Source of the DNA: Oribacterium sp. P6A1
GTDB taxonomy: Bacteria; Bacillota; Clostridia; Lachnospirales; Lachnospiraceae
Reading direction: 5' to 3'
Assembly (NCBI RefSeq): GCF_000702885.1
Contig: NZ_JNKO01000013.1
Coordinates: 19,690 to 83,689, forward strand
DNA: 64,000 nucleotides
The stretch's first letter is position 1. Every line of letters begins with the position of its first letter. Below the pieces are notes generated by a model. That model saw only the letters and a list, made by a program, of their open reading frames with translations. It had not been told where the DNA came from and did no database searches. A program made the translations under genes and the position numbers. This document shows, piece after piece, positions 1 through 9,191 of this stretch.

Positions 1-1
1 G

Positions 2-1558
2 GCAAAGCTAAGCAACGAGCTCTGGTCAAAGATCAAGGACAGACCGGACGGAAAGCTGGTACTTGTCACAGCCATCAACCCTACACCGGCAGGAGAGGGT
101 AAGACTACCACATCTATCGGTCTTGCAGATGCCTTAAATCATATCGGAAAGAAAACCGTAGTGGCATTGAGAGAGCCGTCTCTCGGACCATGCTTCGGAA
201 TCAAGGGCGGTGCCGCCGGCGGCGGTTACGCTCAGGTAGTTCCCATGGAGGACCTGAATCTTCATTTCACAGGAGATTTCCACGCTATAACCAGCGCCAA
301 CAATCTCCTTGCCGCACTCCTCGACAATCATATACAGCAGGGCAACGAGCTTCGCATCGACTTAAAGAGCATCAACTGGAAGAGATGTGAAGACATGAAC
401 GACCGTCAGCTCCGTAATATCATCATCGGTATGGGAAGAAAAACTGACGGTGTGGTAAGAGAAGACCACTTCGTCATAACCGTGGCATCAGAGATCATGG
501 CAGTTCTGTGTCTTGCAGATAACATGGATGATCTTAAGGTACGCCTTGCACGTATCATAGTTGCATACGATGTAGACGGAAAGCCTGTAACAGCAGAAGA
601 TCTTCATGCCACAGGTTCTATGGCAGCTCTTCTCAAGGATGCCATCAAGCCTAACATCATTCAGACTCTTGAGCACAACATGGCCATAGTTCACGGCGGT
701 CCCTTTGCAAACATTGCCCACGGCTGCAATTCAGTGCAGGCTACAAGATTTGCCATGAAGCTCGGCGAAATCGCAGTTACCGAGGCAGGCTTCGGCGCGG
801 ATCTCGGTGCAGAGAAGTTCTTCGACATCAAGTGCCAGATGGCAGGCTTCGTTCCAAACGCAGTTGTTCTTGTAGCAACAGTTCGTGCCCTCAAGTATAA
901 CGGCGGTGTTCCGAAGGCAGAGCTCGGCACTGAGAACATCGAGGCTCTCAAAAAGGGTATCGTGAACCTCGAAAAGCACATCGAGAATCTCCAGACCTAC
1001 GGAATCCCTGTAGTAGTCGCTATCAATCAGTTCGCATCAGATACAGAAGCAGAGCTTCAGTTCGTTGAAAACTTCTGCCGTGATAAGGGTGCAGAGTTCG
1101 CTCTTTCAAAGGTTCACGGAGAAGGCGGAAAGGGCGGCGCAGAGCTTGCAGAGGCTGTAGTCAGAACTCTCGAAACAAAGGTATCAGACTTCACCCCTGT
1201 ACAGAAGCTTTCCGATTCTCTTTACGATAAGATAGAAGCTGTTGCCACAAAGATTTACGGAGCAGACGGTGTTGACTTTGATGCAAAGGCAAAGAAAGCT
1301 CTTGACCGCCTTACAGAACTTGGATTCGGCAATGTCCCTGTATGTATGGCAAAGACCCAGTACAGTCTGAGTGATGACCCGAAGAAGCTCGGAAGACCTG
1401 AAAATTTCCGTATCACAGTAAGAGATGCTTATGTATCCGCAGGCGCCGGTTTCATCGTATGCCTCACAGGAGATATCATGACCATGCCGGGTCTTCCCAA
1501 GAAGCCTGCAGCCTTCGATATCGACGTAGTAGACGGAAAGATCGTAGGTCTGTTCTAA
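2..1558 (+). CDS. fhs: Formate--tetrahydrofolate ligase, 5' end outside window
   Basis: ATP-dependent ligation of formate to tetrahydrofolate, giving 10-formyl-THF in cytosolic one-carbon metabolism. The frame is open from the first bases of the window, so the true start lies upstream; 518 codons are present against about 556 in the family, so only some 40 N-terminal residues are missing. The P-loop [10 protein letters not shown] is at 83-112, the glycine-rich [14 protein letters not shown] follows at about 200-241, and [11 protein letters not shown] is at 692-724. The C-terminus is intact and ends in a normal stop. In acetogens this enzyme serves the Wood-Ljungdahl route, but in most Clostridia it supplies purine synthesis and formyl-Met-tRNA; nothing here decides between these. 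Its product is the substrate of Fmt encoded at 7445. Confidence 0.97.
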   Translation, partial: AKLSNELWSKIKDRPDGKLVLVTAINPTPAGEGKTTTSIGLADALNHIGKKTVVALREPSLGPCFGIKGGAAGGGYAQVVPMEDLNLHFTGDFHAITSANNLLAALLDNHIQQGNELRIDLKSINWKRCEDMNDRQLRNIIIGMGRKTDGVVREDHFVITVASEIMAVLCLADNMDDLKVRLARIIVAYDVDGKPVTAEDLHATGSMAALLKDAIKPNIIQTLEHNMAIVHGGPFANIAHGCNSVQATRFAMKLGEIAVTEAGFGADLGAEKFFDIKCQMAGFVPNAVVLVATVRALKYNGGVPKAELGTENIEALKKGIVNLEKHIENLQTYGIPVVVAINQFASDTEAELQFVENFCRDKGAEFALSKVHGEGGKGGAELAEAVVRTLETKVSDFTPVQKLSDSLYDKIEAVATKIYGADGVDFDAKAKKALDRLTELGFGNVPVCMAKTQYSLSDDPKKLGRPENFRITVRDAYVSAGAGFIVCLTGDIMTMPGLPKKPAAFDIDVVDGKIVGLF

Positions 1559-1729
1559 ACAGGATAGTGTTTTGCTGCGGCAGCCTGAATATGTGTATGA
1601 GGATAAAAGCTATGCGACTGAAACGAGCATTGCGATTCCGAATATACATTCAGGATTGCTGAAGCGGGAAGCAAGAAGCAATCCTTACTATCAACTAAAA
1701 TATTTTTCAAAAAGAAAGCGATATTTGTC

Positions 1730-3223
1730 ATGGCTATTTTTTCAGATTGGCTTAAAGAATTATCATATGAAACTTTACACGGAGATACCTCTTCACAGGA
1801 AGTAACTGAAGTCGTATTTGACTCACGAAAGGCCGGACCCGATACAGTTTTTGTATGTATGAAGGGTGCCAATACAGATTCACACAGCTTTATTCCCGAT
1901 GTAATCTCAAAAGGCTGTACTGCCATAGTTGTTGAGGATGAAGCTTCCGCTCTTCCCGTAGACATTTCCGAGATAAACGAGGATATAACCATCGTAAAGG
2001 TTTTCAACACCCGTGAAGCTCTTGCCTGTATCAGTGCTGCACGTTTCGGGTATCCTTCAAAGGAGATGACTGTTATCGGCATCACCGGAACAAAAGGAAA
2101 GACCACAACTGCACACATGATAAAGCAGATCATCGAAGCTGACGGAAAATCGGCAGGCTATATCGGTACAACAGGAGTGGAGTACTGCGGAAATCATATA
2201 GAGACAAAGAACACCACTCCAGAGTCCTATGATCTTCAGAAATATTTCAGAGATATGGTGAACGCAGGCTGCAGCTACGTTGTTCTTGAAGCCTCTTCAC
2301 AGGCATTTAAACTCAACAGGGTTTCAGCCATCACCTTTGATTACGGTATCTTCACAAATATCGAGCCCGATCACATCGGACCTAATGAGCATGCGGATTT
2401 CGAAGAATACAAGTACTATAAGAGCTGTATCTTCAAACAGTCAAAGGTCGGAATCATCAATATGGATGCCGACTATGCCGCCGAGCTTATTGAAGGCTCG
2501 CCCTGCAAGATGTACACCTTCTCATTGAATAAGACTTCAGACTTTATGGCGGACAATCTTCATGCTGTCAACAGCGGTGATTTTGTGGGTATCGATTTCC
2601 ATGTGCTCGGACATACAGAGCTTGATGTAAAGCTTGATCTTCCGGGTAAGTACAATGTCTACAATGCCCTTGCAGCCATCAGCTGTCTCACTCTTGCAGG
2701 CATAGATAAAAAAGCCATTCTCCGTGCTCTCCGAAAGGTACATGTTGCCGGAAGAACAGAGGTAGCATTTAAGAATGACAACATGTCTGTTCTCGTAGAC
2801 TATGCACACAATGAGATGGCTATGGAGAACCTCTTAAGCACACTTAGAGAGTATGAGCCCAAACGTCTTGTTGTGGTATTCGGCTGCGGAGGAAACAGAG
2901 CCAAGGACAGAAGATACGGTATGGGAAAGGCTGCCGCAGAATTTGCGGATCTCAGCATCCTCACTTCCGACAACTCCCGTTTTGAAGAACCTCAGGATAT
3001 CATCAATGATATCAAGTCAACCCTTGTTCCTGCAGGCGGAAAGTTTGTTGAGATACCGGACCGCCGCGAAGCCATCGAATATGCCATGACTCATGCGGAA
3101 AAGGGTGATATGATCGCCGTTATCGGAAAGGGGCATGAGGACTATCAGGAAGTAAAGGGCGTCAGAACCCATTTCCTTGACAGTGAAGTTATTGAAGAGA
3201 CCGCTGAAAAATACCATTTATAA
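1730..3223 (+). CDS. murE: UDP-N-acetylmuramoyl-tripeptide synthetase MurE (meso-diaminopimelate-adding type)
   Basis: Cytosolic Mur ligase adding the third amino acid to UDP-MurNAc-L-Ala-D-Glu in peptidoglycan precursor synthesis. It has 497 residues, the normal length. The ATP-binding motif GITGTKGKTTTAH lies near residues 117-129 and the Mur-ligase C-terminal domain follows. The specificity loop reads SDNSRFEEP; the Arg corresponds to the DNPR motif of diaminopimelate-adding enzymes, whereas lysine-adding enzymes lack it, so I infer meso-DAP cross-links. The ribosome binding site is weak and A-rich. The gene starts a mur-pri-def-fmt run common in Clostridia and lies 171 bases after fhs, so a separate promoter is likely although none is convincing by eye. 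Confidence 0.95.
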   Translation: MAIFSDWLKELSYETLHGDTSSQEVTEVVFDSRKAGPDTVFVCMKGANTDSHSFIPDVISKGCTAIVVEDEASALPVDISEINEDITIVKVFNTREALACISAARFGYPSKEMTVIGITGTKGKTTTAHMIKQIIEADGKSAGYIGTTGVEYCGNHIETKNTTPESYDLQKYFRDMVNAGCSYVVLEASSQAFKLNRVSAITFDYGIFTNIEPDHIGPNEHADFEEYKYYKSCIFKQSKVGIINMDADYAAELIEGSPCKMYTFSLNKTSDFMADNLHAVNSGDFVGIDFHVLGHTELDVKLDLPGKYNVYNALAAISCLTLAGIDKKAILRALRKVHVAGRTEVAFKNDNMSVLVDYAHNEMAMENLLSTLREYEPKRLVVVFGCGGNRAKDRRYGMGKAAAEFADLSILTSDNSRFEEPQDIINDIKSTLVPAGGKFVEIPDRREAIEYAMTHAEKGDMIAVIGKGHEDYQEVKGVRTHFLDSEVIEETAEKYHL

Positions 3224-3278
3224 TATAAGCGGTCCTATATCGATTTTTCATCAATTAATACTATAAAGAGGACGTTTT

Positions 3279-4613
3279 ATGATAGCTGCAGATAAAAGCT
3301 TTGGATTTACAGATGAAGGGATCGGGGAGATAGTACTTGATTCCAGAAAAGAGATGCATAACGCACTGTTCGTTCCCATCATCGGCGAGCGCAGTGACGG
3401 ACATGACTACATTGATATGGCTATAAAGAACGGAGCCGTTGCTGTACTTTCCTCCAGAGACATTGAACCTCTTAAGGAAAAGTATCCGGATGTAAAGTTC
3501 TATCAGGTTCCTGATACGAAAACCGCTCTTCAGGAAATAGGCTACATGGAGCGTCTCAAGTTCCGTGGAAAGGTCATCGGTGTCACTGGCTCCGTAGGAA
3601 AAACCACCACCAGAAACATGATCGCTGAAGCTCTCAGTGCCGGCATGAAGGTATTTCAGACTGCGGGAAATGCGAACTCTCAGGTGGGGGTTCCCATCAC
3701 CATGTTCCAGATGGCCCGTTCAGGAGCTGATATCGCAGTTATCGAACTCGGTATTTCAGAGCCCGGTGAGATGACAAAGATTGCCAATGTTGCCTGCGTA
3801 GACATTGCCGCAGTCACAAACATCGGCATCGCCCATATCGAATATCTGAAAACCCAGGAAAACATCATGAAGGAGAAGCTTCATATTCTTGACGGTTCAC
3901 AGGAGGATATCATTCTTTACACAAACGATGATGACCCGCTTCTCAGAACCCTTAGTGTGGAAAAGCTTCACGACTTCGGCATCGCTGTGAACAAGCATGT
4001 GGAAATCAGACATTATTCACTTAATGATTACTCCTTATCACTGCTCATGAAAGGTAATCACATGCTTCAGAATGCCTCTGCAGCCATGCATATTTCCGTG
4101 GATGTGGGAGTGGATTCCGAGGGGGCAAAGGCTAAGCTTGAATCCTTTACAGGGGTTCAGGGCCGCGGAGAGACTTTCCGTACCTCATCAGGTGTCACAA
4201 TCATAGATGACGCTTACAATGCTTCTCCTGTTTCCATGAAGGCAGGTCTTGAAGCGTTATCACAAATCGAAGGCACGAGAAAGATAGCTGTCCTTGCAGA
4301 TATGCTGGAGCTCGGCGACAAGACCCTTGACTACCACAGAGAGGTGGGAGAATACCTTGCGGGCCTTCCTATAGATGTGGTATTCCTTCTTGGAGAAAAA
4401 GCATCCTACATAGGTACAGGCATAAACTCTGTATTTGATTCTTCAGACAAGGACAACTCAAAAAAGCCTACCATCGAGTATTTTAATGACTTTTCAGAGC
4501 TTGATAACACCATTCATGCAGTTGCCAAGGACGGAGACGTTGTTTTATTCAAAGGTTCTAACAGTATGAAATTGTCTGAAATCGTCAAGGAGTTCAGACA
4601 GGAAAAAGTTTGA
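3279..4613 (+). CDS. murF: UDP-N-acetylmuramoyl-tripeptide--D-alanyl-D-alanine ligase
   Basis: Cytosolic Mur ligase that adds D-Ala-D-Ala to the UDP-MurNAc tripeptide, the last soluble step of stem-peptide synthesis. The 444-residue protein has the Mur ligase ATP motif GVTGSVGKTTTRNM near residues 104-117, the central-domain VIELGISEPGEM, and the C-terminal substrate motif DDAYNASPVSMKAG. The start is an ATG preceded by AAAGAGG. It follows murE by 55 bases and its stop codon overlaps the start of priA by one base, so the three genes are probably co-transcribed. Nothing unusual in length or motifs. Confidence 0.95.
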   Translation: MIAADKSFGFTDEGIGEIVLDSRKEMHNALFVPIIGERSDGHDYIDMAIKNGAVAVLSSRDIEPLKEKYPDVKFYQVPDTKTALQEIGYMERLKFRGKVIGVTGSVGKTTTRNMIAEALSAGMKVFQTAGNANSQVGVPITMFQMARSGADIAVIELGISEPGEMTKIANVACVDIAAVTNIGIAHIEYLKTQENIMKEKLHILDGSQEDIILYTNDDDPLLRTLSVEKLHDFGIAVNKHVEIRHYSLNDYSLSLLMKGNHMLQNASAAMHISVDVGVDSEGAKAKLESFTGVQGRGETFRTSSGVTIIDDAYNASPVSMKAGLEALSQIEGTRKIAVLADMLELGDKTLDYHREVGEYLAGLPIDVVFLLGEKASYIGTGINSVFDSSDKDNSKKPTIEYFNDFSELDNTIHAVAKDGDVVLFKGSNSMKLSEIVKEFRQEKV

Positions 4614-6748
4614 TGTACGCACAGATAATAATTGATATTACAAGTGATGCTCTGGACAGGGCATACACTTATCGCATCCCTGAGGGGATGGAGGTTTGCA
4701 CAGGGGATAGAGTTTCTATCCCTTTTGGTGTTTCAAACGCCATAAAAACAGGATATGTCGTAGGTCTCACGGAGCATGTGGACTATGATCCATCCAGAGT
4801 GAAGGAAATACACAGTGTCATGCATGATGCCATCTCAGTAAAGGAACAGCTCATACATCTTGCCTCATGGATGTCGGCGGAATACGGCACCACCATGAAC
4901 CAGTGTCTAAAGACTGTTCTTCCTGTAAAGCGTGCAGTAAGAAAGAATTCCCGCCGCATCGATCCGCTTCTTCGATATGTTGACGAAAAGGATGAATACC
5001 ATGAGCTGAATCCTGAACAGCAGGCGGCTGCAGACCGTATCATCGAAGGCTTCCGGAAATGCGTGGAGCAGATGGCATCCGGAGGCTTCCATGTAGCAGA
5101 CACCTTCTCCGGAGACACTATTTCCATTCCAGCATCAGTTCGTTCAGGAATTTCATTATCTTGTGAGGGCTCAGGAGATTATATGCCGAAAGCTCATGAA
5201 TCCGTTCCCCGCTACCTCCTTCACGGAATCACCGGTTCCGGAAAGACCGAAGTCTATCTTCATGTTATGGAAGAGGTCATTAAGGCGGGATATAAGGTGA
5301 TAATGCTTATCCCGGAAATATCTCTCACATATCAGACAGTAATAAGAGTTTCCACCAGATTCAAAGGCCGGGTTGCCATACTTAATTCCCGAATGAGCAT
5401 AGGTGAACGTTTCGAACAGTACATGAAATGCGAAACGGGAGAGGTGGATATCCTGGTGGGACCCCGTTCTGCGGTATTCGCCCCATTTGAAAAGCTGGGA
5501 ATCATAATCATGGACGAGGAACACGAGGGTGCCTACAAATCGGAAACCGCACCGAGATATGAAACAAGGGATGTGGCATATCAGAGAGCAAAGCTCTGCC
5601 ACTGTCCGGTACTTTACGGTTCAGCCACACCCTCCGTAAACATTTACACCAAGGCTTTAAACAATGAAGTCTCCCTCATAGAGCTTCATCGAAGGGCCAA
5701 ATCCGGTTCCAGTCTGGCAGCTGCCGAAATCATAGATCTAAGGGCAGAACTCGAAAAGGGAAACCGCAGCATCTTTTCAGACCGTCTTTATGAACTCATT
5801 CGAGAAAAACTGAGCAAGCATGAGCAAATCATGCTCTTCATGAACAGGAGAGGATACAGTAATTTTGTTTCCTGCCGAAGCTGCGGCAAGGCCGTAAAGT
5901 GTCCCCACTGTGACGTATCTCTGACCCTGCACAGGGACGGTGTCATGAGATGTCATTATTGCGGATATGAGATCCCACTCATGAAAAAATGTCCCTCCTG
6001 CGGAAGTCCCTATCTGGCTCCCTTCGGTTTTGGAACCGAAAAGCTGGAGACCCTGGTAAAACAGACTTTTCCTGAGGCAGTGGTCCTCAGAATGGATGCG
6101 GACACCACAAAAAACAAGGGCGGACACGAAAAGATACTGGAACAGTTCCGTAACCATAAGGCAGATATCCTTATAGGAACACAGATGATAGTAAAGGGAC
6201 ATGATTTCCCGGATGTGACTCTGGTTGGTCTCATTGCAGCGGATCTCAGCCTTTCAGCACCGGATTTCCATGCATCGGAAAAAACCTTCCAGCTCATAAC
6301 CCAGGCAGCGGGAAGAGCAGGCCGGGACAAGGATTCTGGTCAGGTCATCATCCAGACATATCAGCCGGATCATTATTCCATCGCCCTTTCCGCCGCCCAG
6401 AACTACAAACTGTTCTATGAGAAGGAGATCGGATTCAGAAAGCTCATGGGATATCCTCCTATGGAACATCTCATGACCATACAGCTTCTGTCCGGGGACG
6501 AGGATATGCTGAGTATGATAAGCGGCGCGGCGTCAGATGCATTTAAACCGGAATGTGAGGCTGAGAAGGCTGAATTTATCGGTCCTCTCAATGCAAGTGT
6601 ATACAAGGTAAATGACATATACCGAAAAATCGTGTATATTAAACATCCCGAGCATGATATAATTATTCGGTTAAGGGACAAATTCACCGCTTCTGTCAGA
6701 AATATTGACAAGCGTGGATTAGTTATGCTTAATTATGACATACAATGA
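4613..6748 (+). CDS. priA: Primosomal protein N' (replication restart helicase PriA)
   Basis: Superfamily 2 DNA helicase that recognises stalled or repaired forks and reloads the replisome. About 711 residues. Visible features: N-terminal 3'-DNA-binding domain, Walker A GITGSGKTEVY, Walker B DEEH, and the PriA zinc-binding insertion with four Cys pairs (CRSCGKAVKCPHC, CHYCGYEIP, CPSCGSP), followed by QAAGRAGR of the second RecA-like domain. The ATG at 4613 overlaps the murF stop (TGATG); a TTG one codon earlier is also possible. The linkage of priA to mur and def-fmt genes is common in Clostridia and is probably a matter of shared transcription rather than shared function. Confidence 0.96.
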   Translation: MYAQIIIDITSDALDRAYTYRIPEGMEVCTGDRVSIPFGVSNAIKTGYVVGLTEHVDYDPSRVKEIHSVMHDAISVKEQLIHLASWMSAEYGTTMNQCLKTVLPVKRAVRKNSRRIDPLLRYVDEKDEYHELNPEQQAAADRIIEGFRKCVEQMASGGFHVADTFSGDTISIPASVRSGISLSCEGSGDYMPKAHESVPRYLLHGITGSGKTEVYLHVMEEVIKAGYKVIMLIPEISLTYQTVIRVSTRFKGRVAILNSRMSIGERFEQYMKCETGEVDILVGPRSAVFAPFEKLGIIIMDEEHEGAYKSETAPRYETRDVAYQRAKLCHCPVLYGSATPSVNIYTKALNNEVSLIELHRRAKSGSSLAAAEIIDLRAELEKGNRSIFSDRLYELIREKLSKHEQIMLFMNRRGYSNFVSCRSCGKAVKCPHCDVSLTLHRDGVMRCHYCGYEIPLMKKCPSCGSPYLAPFGFGTEKLETLVKQTFPEAVVLRMDADTTKNKGGHEKILEQFRNHKADILIGTQMIVKGHDFPDVTLVGLIAADLSLSAPDFHASEKTFQLITQAAGRAGRDKDSGQVIIQTYQPDHYSIALSAAQNYKLFYEKEIGFRKLMGYPPMEHLMTIQLLSGDEDMLSMISGAASDAFKPECEAEKAEFIGPLNASVYKVNDIYRKIVYIKHPEHDIIIRLRDKFTASVRNIDKRGLVMLNYDIQ

Positions 6749-6828
6749 ACGGATTCTGCCGGTTCCGGATAAATTCAGATCCGTTCTTCATTAATCAATA
6801 TAAACCACAAATATCAGGGAGTATAAAA

Positions 6829-7341
6829 ATGGCATTAAGAACAATCAGAGTAATCGGAGATCCTATTCTTGAGAAGGAGTGCAAGCCCATAAAGGCAGTA
6901 TCTGACCGTACAAAGGAGCTCATCATGGATATGTTTGAGACCATGTATGATGCTAACGGCGTAGGTCTTGCAGCACCTCAGGTAGGTATCCTTCGTCAGC
7001 TTTTCGTTGTGGATATCGGAGACGGAAAGCGTTATGTATGTATCAATCCGACAGTAACAGCCATCGGCGAAGAAGAGCAGACCGGTGAAGAGGGCTGTCT
7101 TTCAGTTCCCGGCAAGGAGGGTGTGGTAACCCGTCCTATGAAGGTTCATGTAAAGGCTTATGACATCAACATGGAGCCCTACGAGTTCGATGCTGAGGGT
7201 CTTCTTGCAAGAGCCATGGCTCACGAGAACGATCACCTGCACGGAGTTCTTTACACCACAAAGGTTGAGGGCGAACTTGAGGACGTAACATACGAAAACC
7301 TTGAGGAGTATGATTTCGATGAGGAAGAAGAGGAAGCCTGA
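6829..7341 (+). CDS. def: Peptide deformylase
   Basis: Iron-dependent hydrolase that removes the formyl group from the N-terminal Met of nascent proteins. About 170 residues from the chosen ATG, with all three family motifs: GVGLAAPQVG, EGCLSVP and HENDHLHGVLY, the last carrying the HExxH-type metal ligands. The frame is open further upstream to 6745, overlapping the priA end, but AGGGAG at 6816-6821 sits correctly before the ATG at 6829 and the protein then begins MALRTIRVIGDP as typical, so the extra 28 codons are rejected. The acidic C-terminus (DFDEEEEEA) is ordinary. Followed by fmt, its partner in the formylation cycle. Confidence 0.95.
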   Translation: MALRTIRVIGDPILEKECKPIKAVSDRTKELIMDMFETMYDANGVGLAAPQVGILRQLFVVDIGDGKRYVCINPTVTAIGEEEQTGEEGCLSVPGKEGVVTRPMKVHVKAYDINMEPYEFDAEGLLARAMAHENDHLHGVLYTTKVEGELEDVTYENLEEYDFDEEEEEA

Positions 7342-7444
7342 AACTTCTCATTCCTTTTATACCCCTTCGTATCTCAGGAATACTCAGTAACATAATGACA
7401 CGTATCAAAGTGCTCAGTATATTTAGCCTATCAGGAGGATAGAT

Positions 7445-8422
7445 ATGAAAGTTATATTCATGGGAACACCTGATTTTGCGGTGTCAACTTTAGAGTATCT
7501 TTATAAGGCAGGTCATGAAATATCGCTTGTTGTAACACAGCCTGACCGTCCGAAGGGACGTCACGGAGAGGCTCAGAAGAGCGATGTAAGGATCGCTGCC
7601 GAAAAGCTCAACATACCTGTGATAACTCCCGTTAAGATCCGATCCGACGAAGAAGCAAAACAGCTTCTCAGGGAACAGGCTCCGGACGTTATCGTAGTCA
7701 CAGCCTTCGGACAGATACTTCCTCAGGATATCCTGGATATCCCGAAGTACGGCTGCATAAATGTTCACGCATCACTGCTTCCGAAGTACCGCGGAGCCGC
7801 ACCTATACAGTGGGCAGTGCTTAACGGTGATGAGGAATCCGGTGTTACAACTATGATGATGGATGCAGGTCTCGATACAGGAGACATTCTTATGACAAAG
7901 AAACTCCGCCTTGATAAAAAAGAGACCGGCGGAAGCCTTTTTGATAAGCTTGCCGCTCTTGGCGGAGAGCTTATAGTTGAAACTCTGGAGGCATTGGAAA
8001 AGGGCACACTTACACGTACCCCACAGGATGCTTCTCTTGCAACAAAAGTAGGTCTCTTTACAAAATCATCCGGTCTCATAGACTGGTCACGTCCGGCTGT
8101 TGAGATCGAGCGGCAGATCCGTGGTCTCAACCCATGGCCTTCAGCATACTCCTTCCTTTCGGGGAAACAGCTGAAGCTTTGGGATGCTGATGTGCTTACA
8201 TCCGGGAATATAAAGGACTATGATCTTCAGGAGATCTCTGTTCTTACTTCTGACAGAGAAACAGATAAAGCAGATTCTGAAAAGTCAGCAAAGCTTTTCA
8301 GTGATAGAAAGAAGTATCTCATCGCAGCCTGCGGAGATGATTATTTAATGCTAAACGAGCTCCAGCTTGAAGGCAAGAAGCGCATGACTGCAGAGGATTT
8401 CCTCAGAGGTTATAGATTTTAA
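7445..8422 (+). CDS. fmt: Methionyl-tRNA formyltransferase
   Basis: Transfers a formyl group from 10-formyl-THF to initiator Met-tRNA before translation initiation. The 325 residues start MKVIFMGTPDFAV; the formyl-THF site motif INVHASLLPKYRGAAPIQWA is at about residues 104-123 and the C-terminal OB-like domain follows. A strong AGGAGG precedes the ATG by six bases. Within the C-terminal domain there is a low-complexity stretch rich in Ser, Asp and Lys (about residues 270-290), probably a surface loop. It lies next to def, the usual bacterial arrangement, and depends on the product of fhs at the left edge. Confidence 0.96.
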   Translation: MKVIFMGTPDFAVSTLEYLYKAGHEISLVVTQPDRPKGRHGEAQKSDVRIAAEKLNIPVITPVKIRSDEEAKQLLREQAPDVIVVTAFGQILPQDILDIPKYGCINVHASLLPKYRGAAPIQWAVLNGDEESGVTTMMMDAGLDTGDILMTKKLRLDKKETGGSLFDKLAALGGELIVETLEALEKGTLTRTPQDASLATKVGLFTKSSGLIDWSRPAVEIERQIRGLNPWPSAYSFLSGKQLKLWDADVLTSGNIKDYDLQEISVLTSDRETDKADSEKSAKLFSDRKKYLIAACGDDYLMLNELQLEGKKRMTAEDFLRGYRF

Positions 8423-8457
8423 CCCGGTTTCTGCGAAACAGGGTTGACGCATTTTTA
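8421..8457 (+). terminator. Hairpin after fmt, possible weak terminator
   Basis: AACCC-g-GTTTC / GAAAC-a-GGGTT forms a stem of ten pairs around loop TGC at 8421-8445, beginning inside the fmt stop codon. The T-rich tract (ATTTTTATT) starts nine bases after the stem, so termination may be only partial before the metallopeptidase gene. Confidence 0.4.
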
Positions 8458-8474
8458 TTATGGGAGGATTTGCT

Positions 8475-9182
8475 ATGTACGGTTACGGATATCCGATGTA
8501 TTTGGATTGGACATATATTCTTGTTCTCATCGGTGCGGCTTTAAGCCTGATTGCCAGCGCCAATGTTAAATCGACCTTCGAAAAGTATTCAAGAATCCCA
8601 TCCGGTTCAGGTCTCACAGGTGCACAGGCAGCCGAGATGATACTTCAAAGAAACGGCATAAACAATGTCAGAGTTCAGGGCATCGCAGGACACCTTACGG
8701 ATAACTACGTGCCGAGTAAGAAAGTCCTGAATTTAAGCGATTCAACCATCGGCAGCACTTCCATAGCAGCCATCGGTGTCGCAGCCCACGAGTGCGGACA
8801 TGCCATTCAGGATGCAAGAAGTTATTCACCTCTTGTTCTTACCAGGACCATTTCTCCGGCCTGCGCCCTCGCTTCAAAGTTTTCTATTCCTCTGATCATC
8901 TTTGGTATGATCATAGGTATGACACCTCTTATCAATTTCGGTATCATAGCTTTTGCTGTGGCTATCTCATTCCAGATTCTTACTCTTCCCGTAGAGTTTG
9001 ACGCTTCAAGAAGAGCAGTTCAGACCCTTCAGGAAAACGGCATGATGACACCGGAAGAAATCTCAGGTGTAAAGGCTGTTCTTACTGCAGCAGCCCTTAC
9101 ATACGTTGCCGCTGCTGCATCATCGATTTTACAGCTTTTACGTTTGATCCTTATCTCAAAGGGAAGAAGCAGAAGAAGATAA
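8475..9182 (+). CDS. Membrane-associated zinc metallopeptidase (YugP-like)
   Basis: Predicted integral membrane neutral zinc metallopeptidase of the family of Bacillus YugP; substrate unknown. The sequence begins with a hydrophobic segment (LDWTYILVLIGAALSLI) and carries the catalytic AAHECGHAIQDA motif (HExxH-like, here HECGH) near residues 101-112, followed by two or three further membrane segments. The ATG at 8460 is in frame, but its following codons contain GGGAGG, which reads as the ribosome binding site for the ATG at 8475; I therefore use the latter. About 235 residues, normal for the family. It sits between fmt and rsmB, a position often seen for this family in Firmicutes. Confidence 0.88.
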   Translation: MYGYGYPMYLDWTYILVLIGAALSLIASANVKSTFEKYSRIPSGSGLTGAQAAEMILQRNGINNVRVQGIAGHLTDNYVPSKKVLNLSDSTIGSTSIAAIGVAAHECGHAIQDARSYSPLVLTRTISPACALASKFSIPLIIFGMIIGMTPLINFGIIAFAVAISFQILTLPVEFDASRRAVQTLQENGMMTPEEISGVKAVLTAAALTYVAAAASSILQLLRLILISKGRSRRR

Positions 9183-9191
9183 AATAATTAA

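Noticed and set aside
691..981. Open frames on the - strand opposite fhs and other core genes
   Set aside because: They are shadows of strongly conserved coding regions, with no ribosome binding sites or recognisable products.
6745..6828. Longer N-terminus for peptide deformylase starting at 6745
   Set aside because: The extra 28 codons overlap priA, have no ribosome binding site, and the ATG at 6829 behind AGGGAG gives the canonical start.
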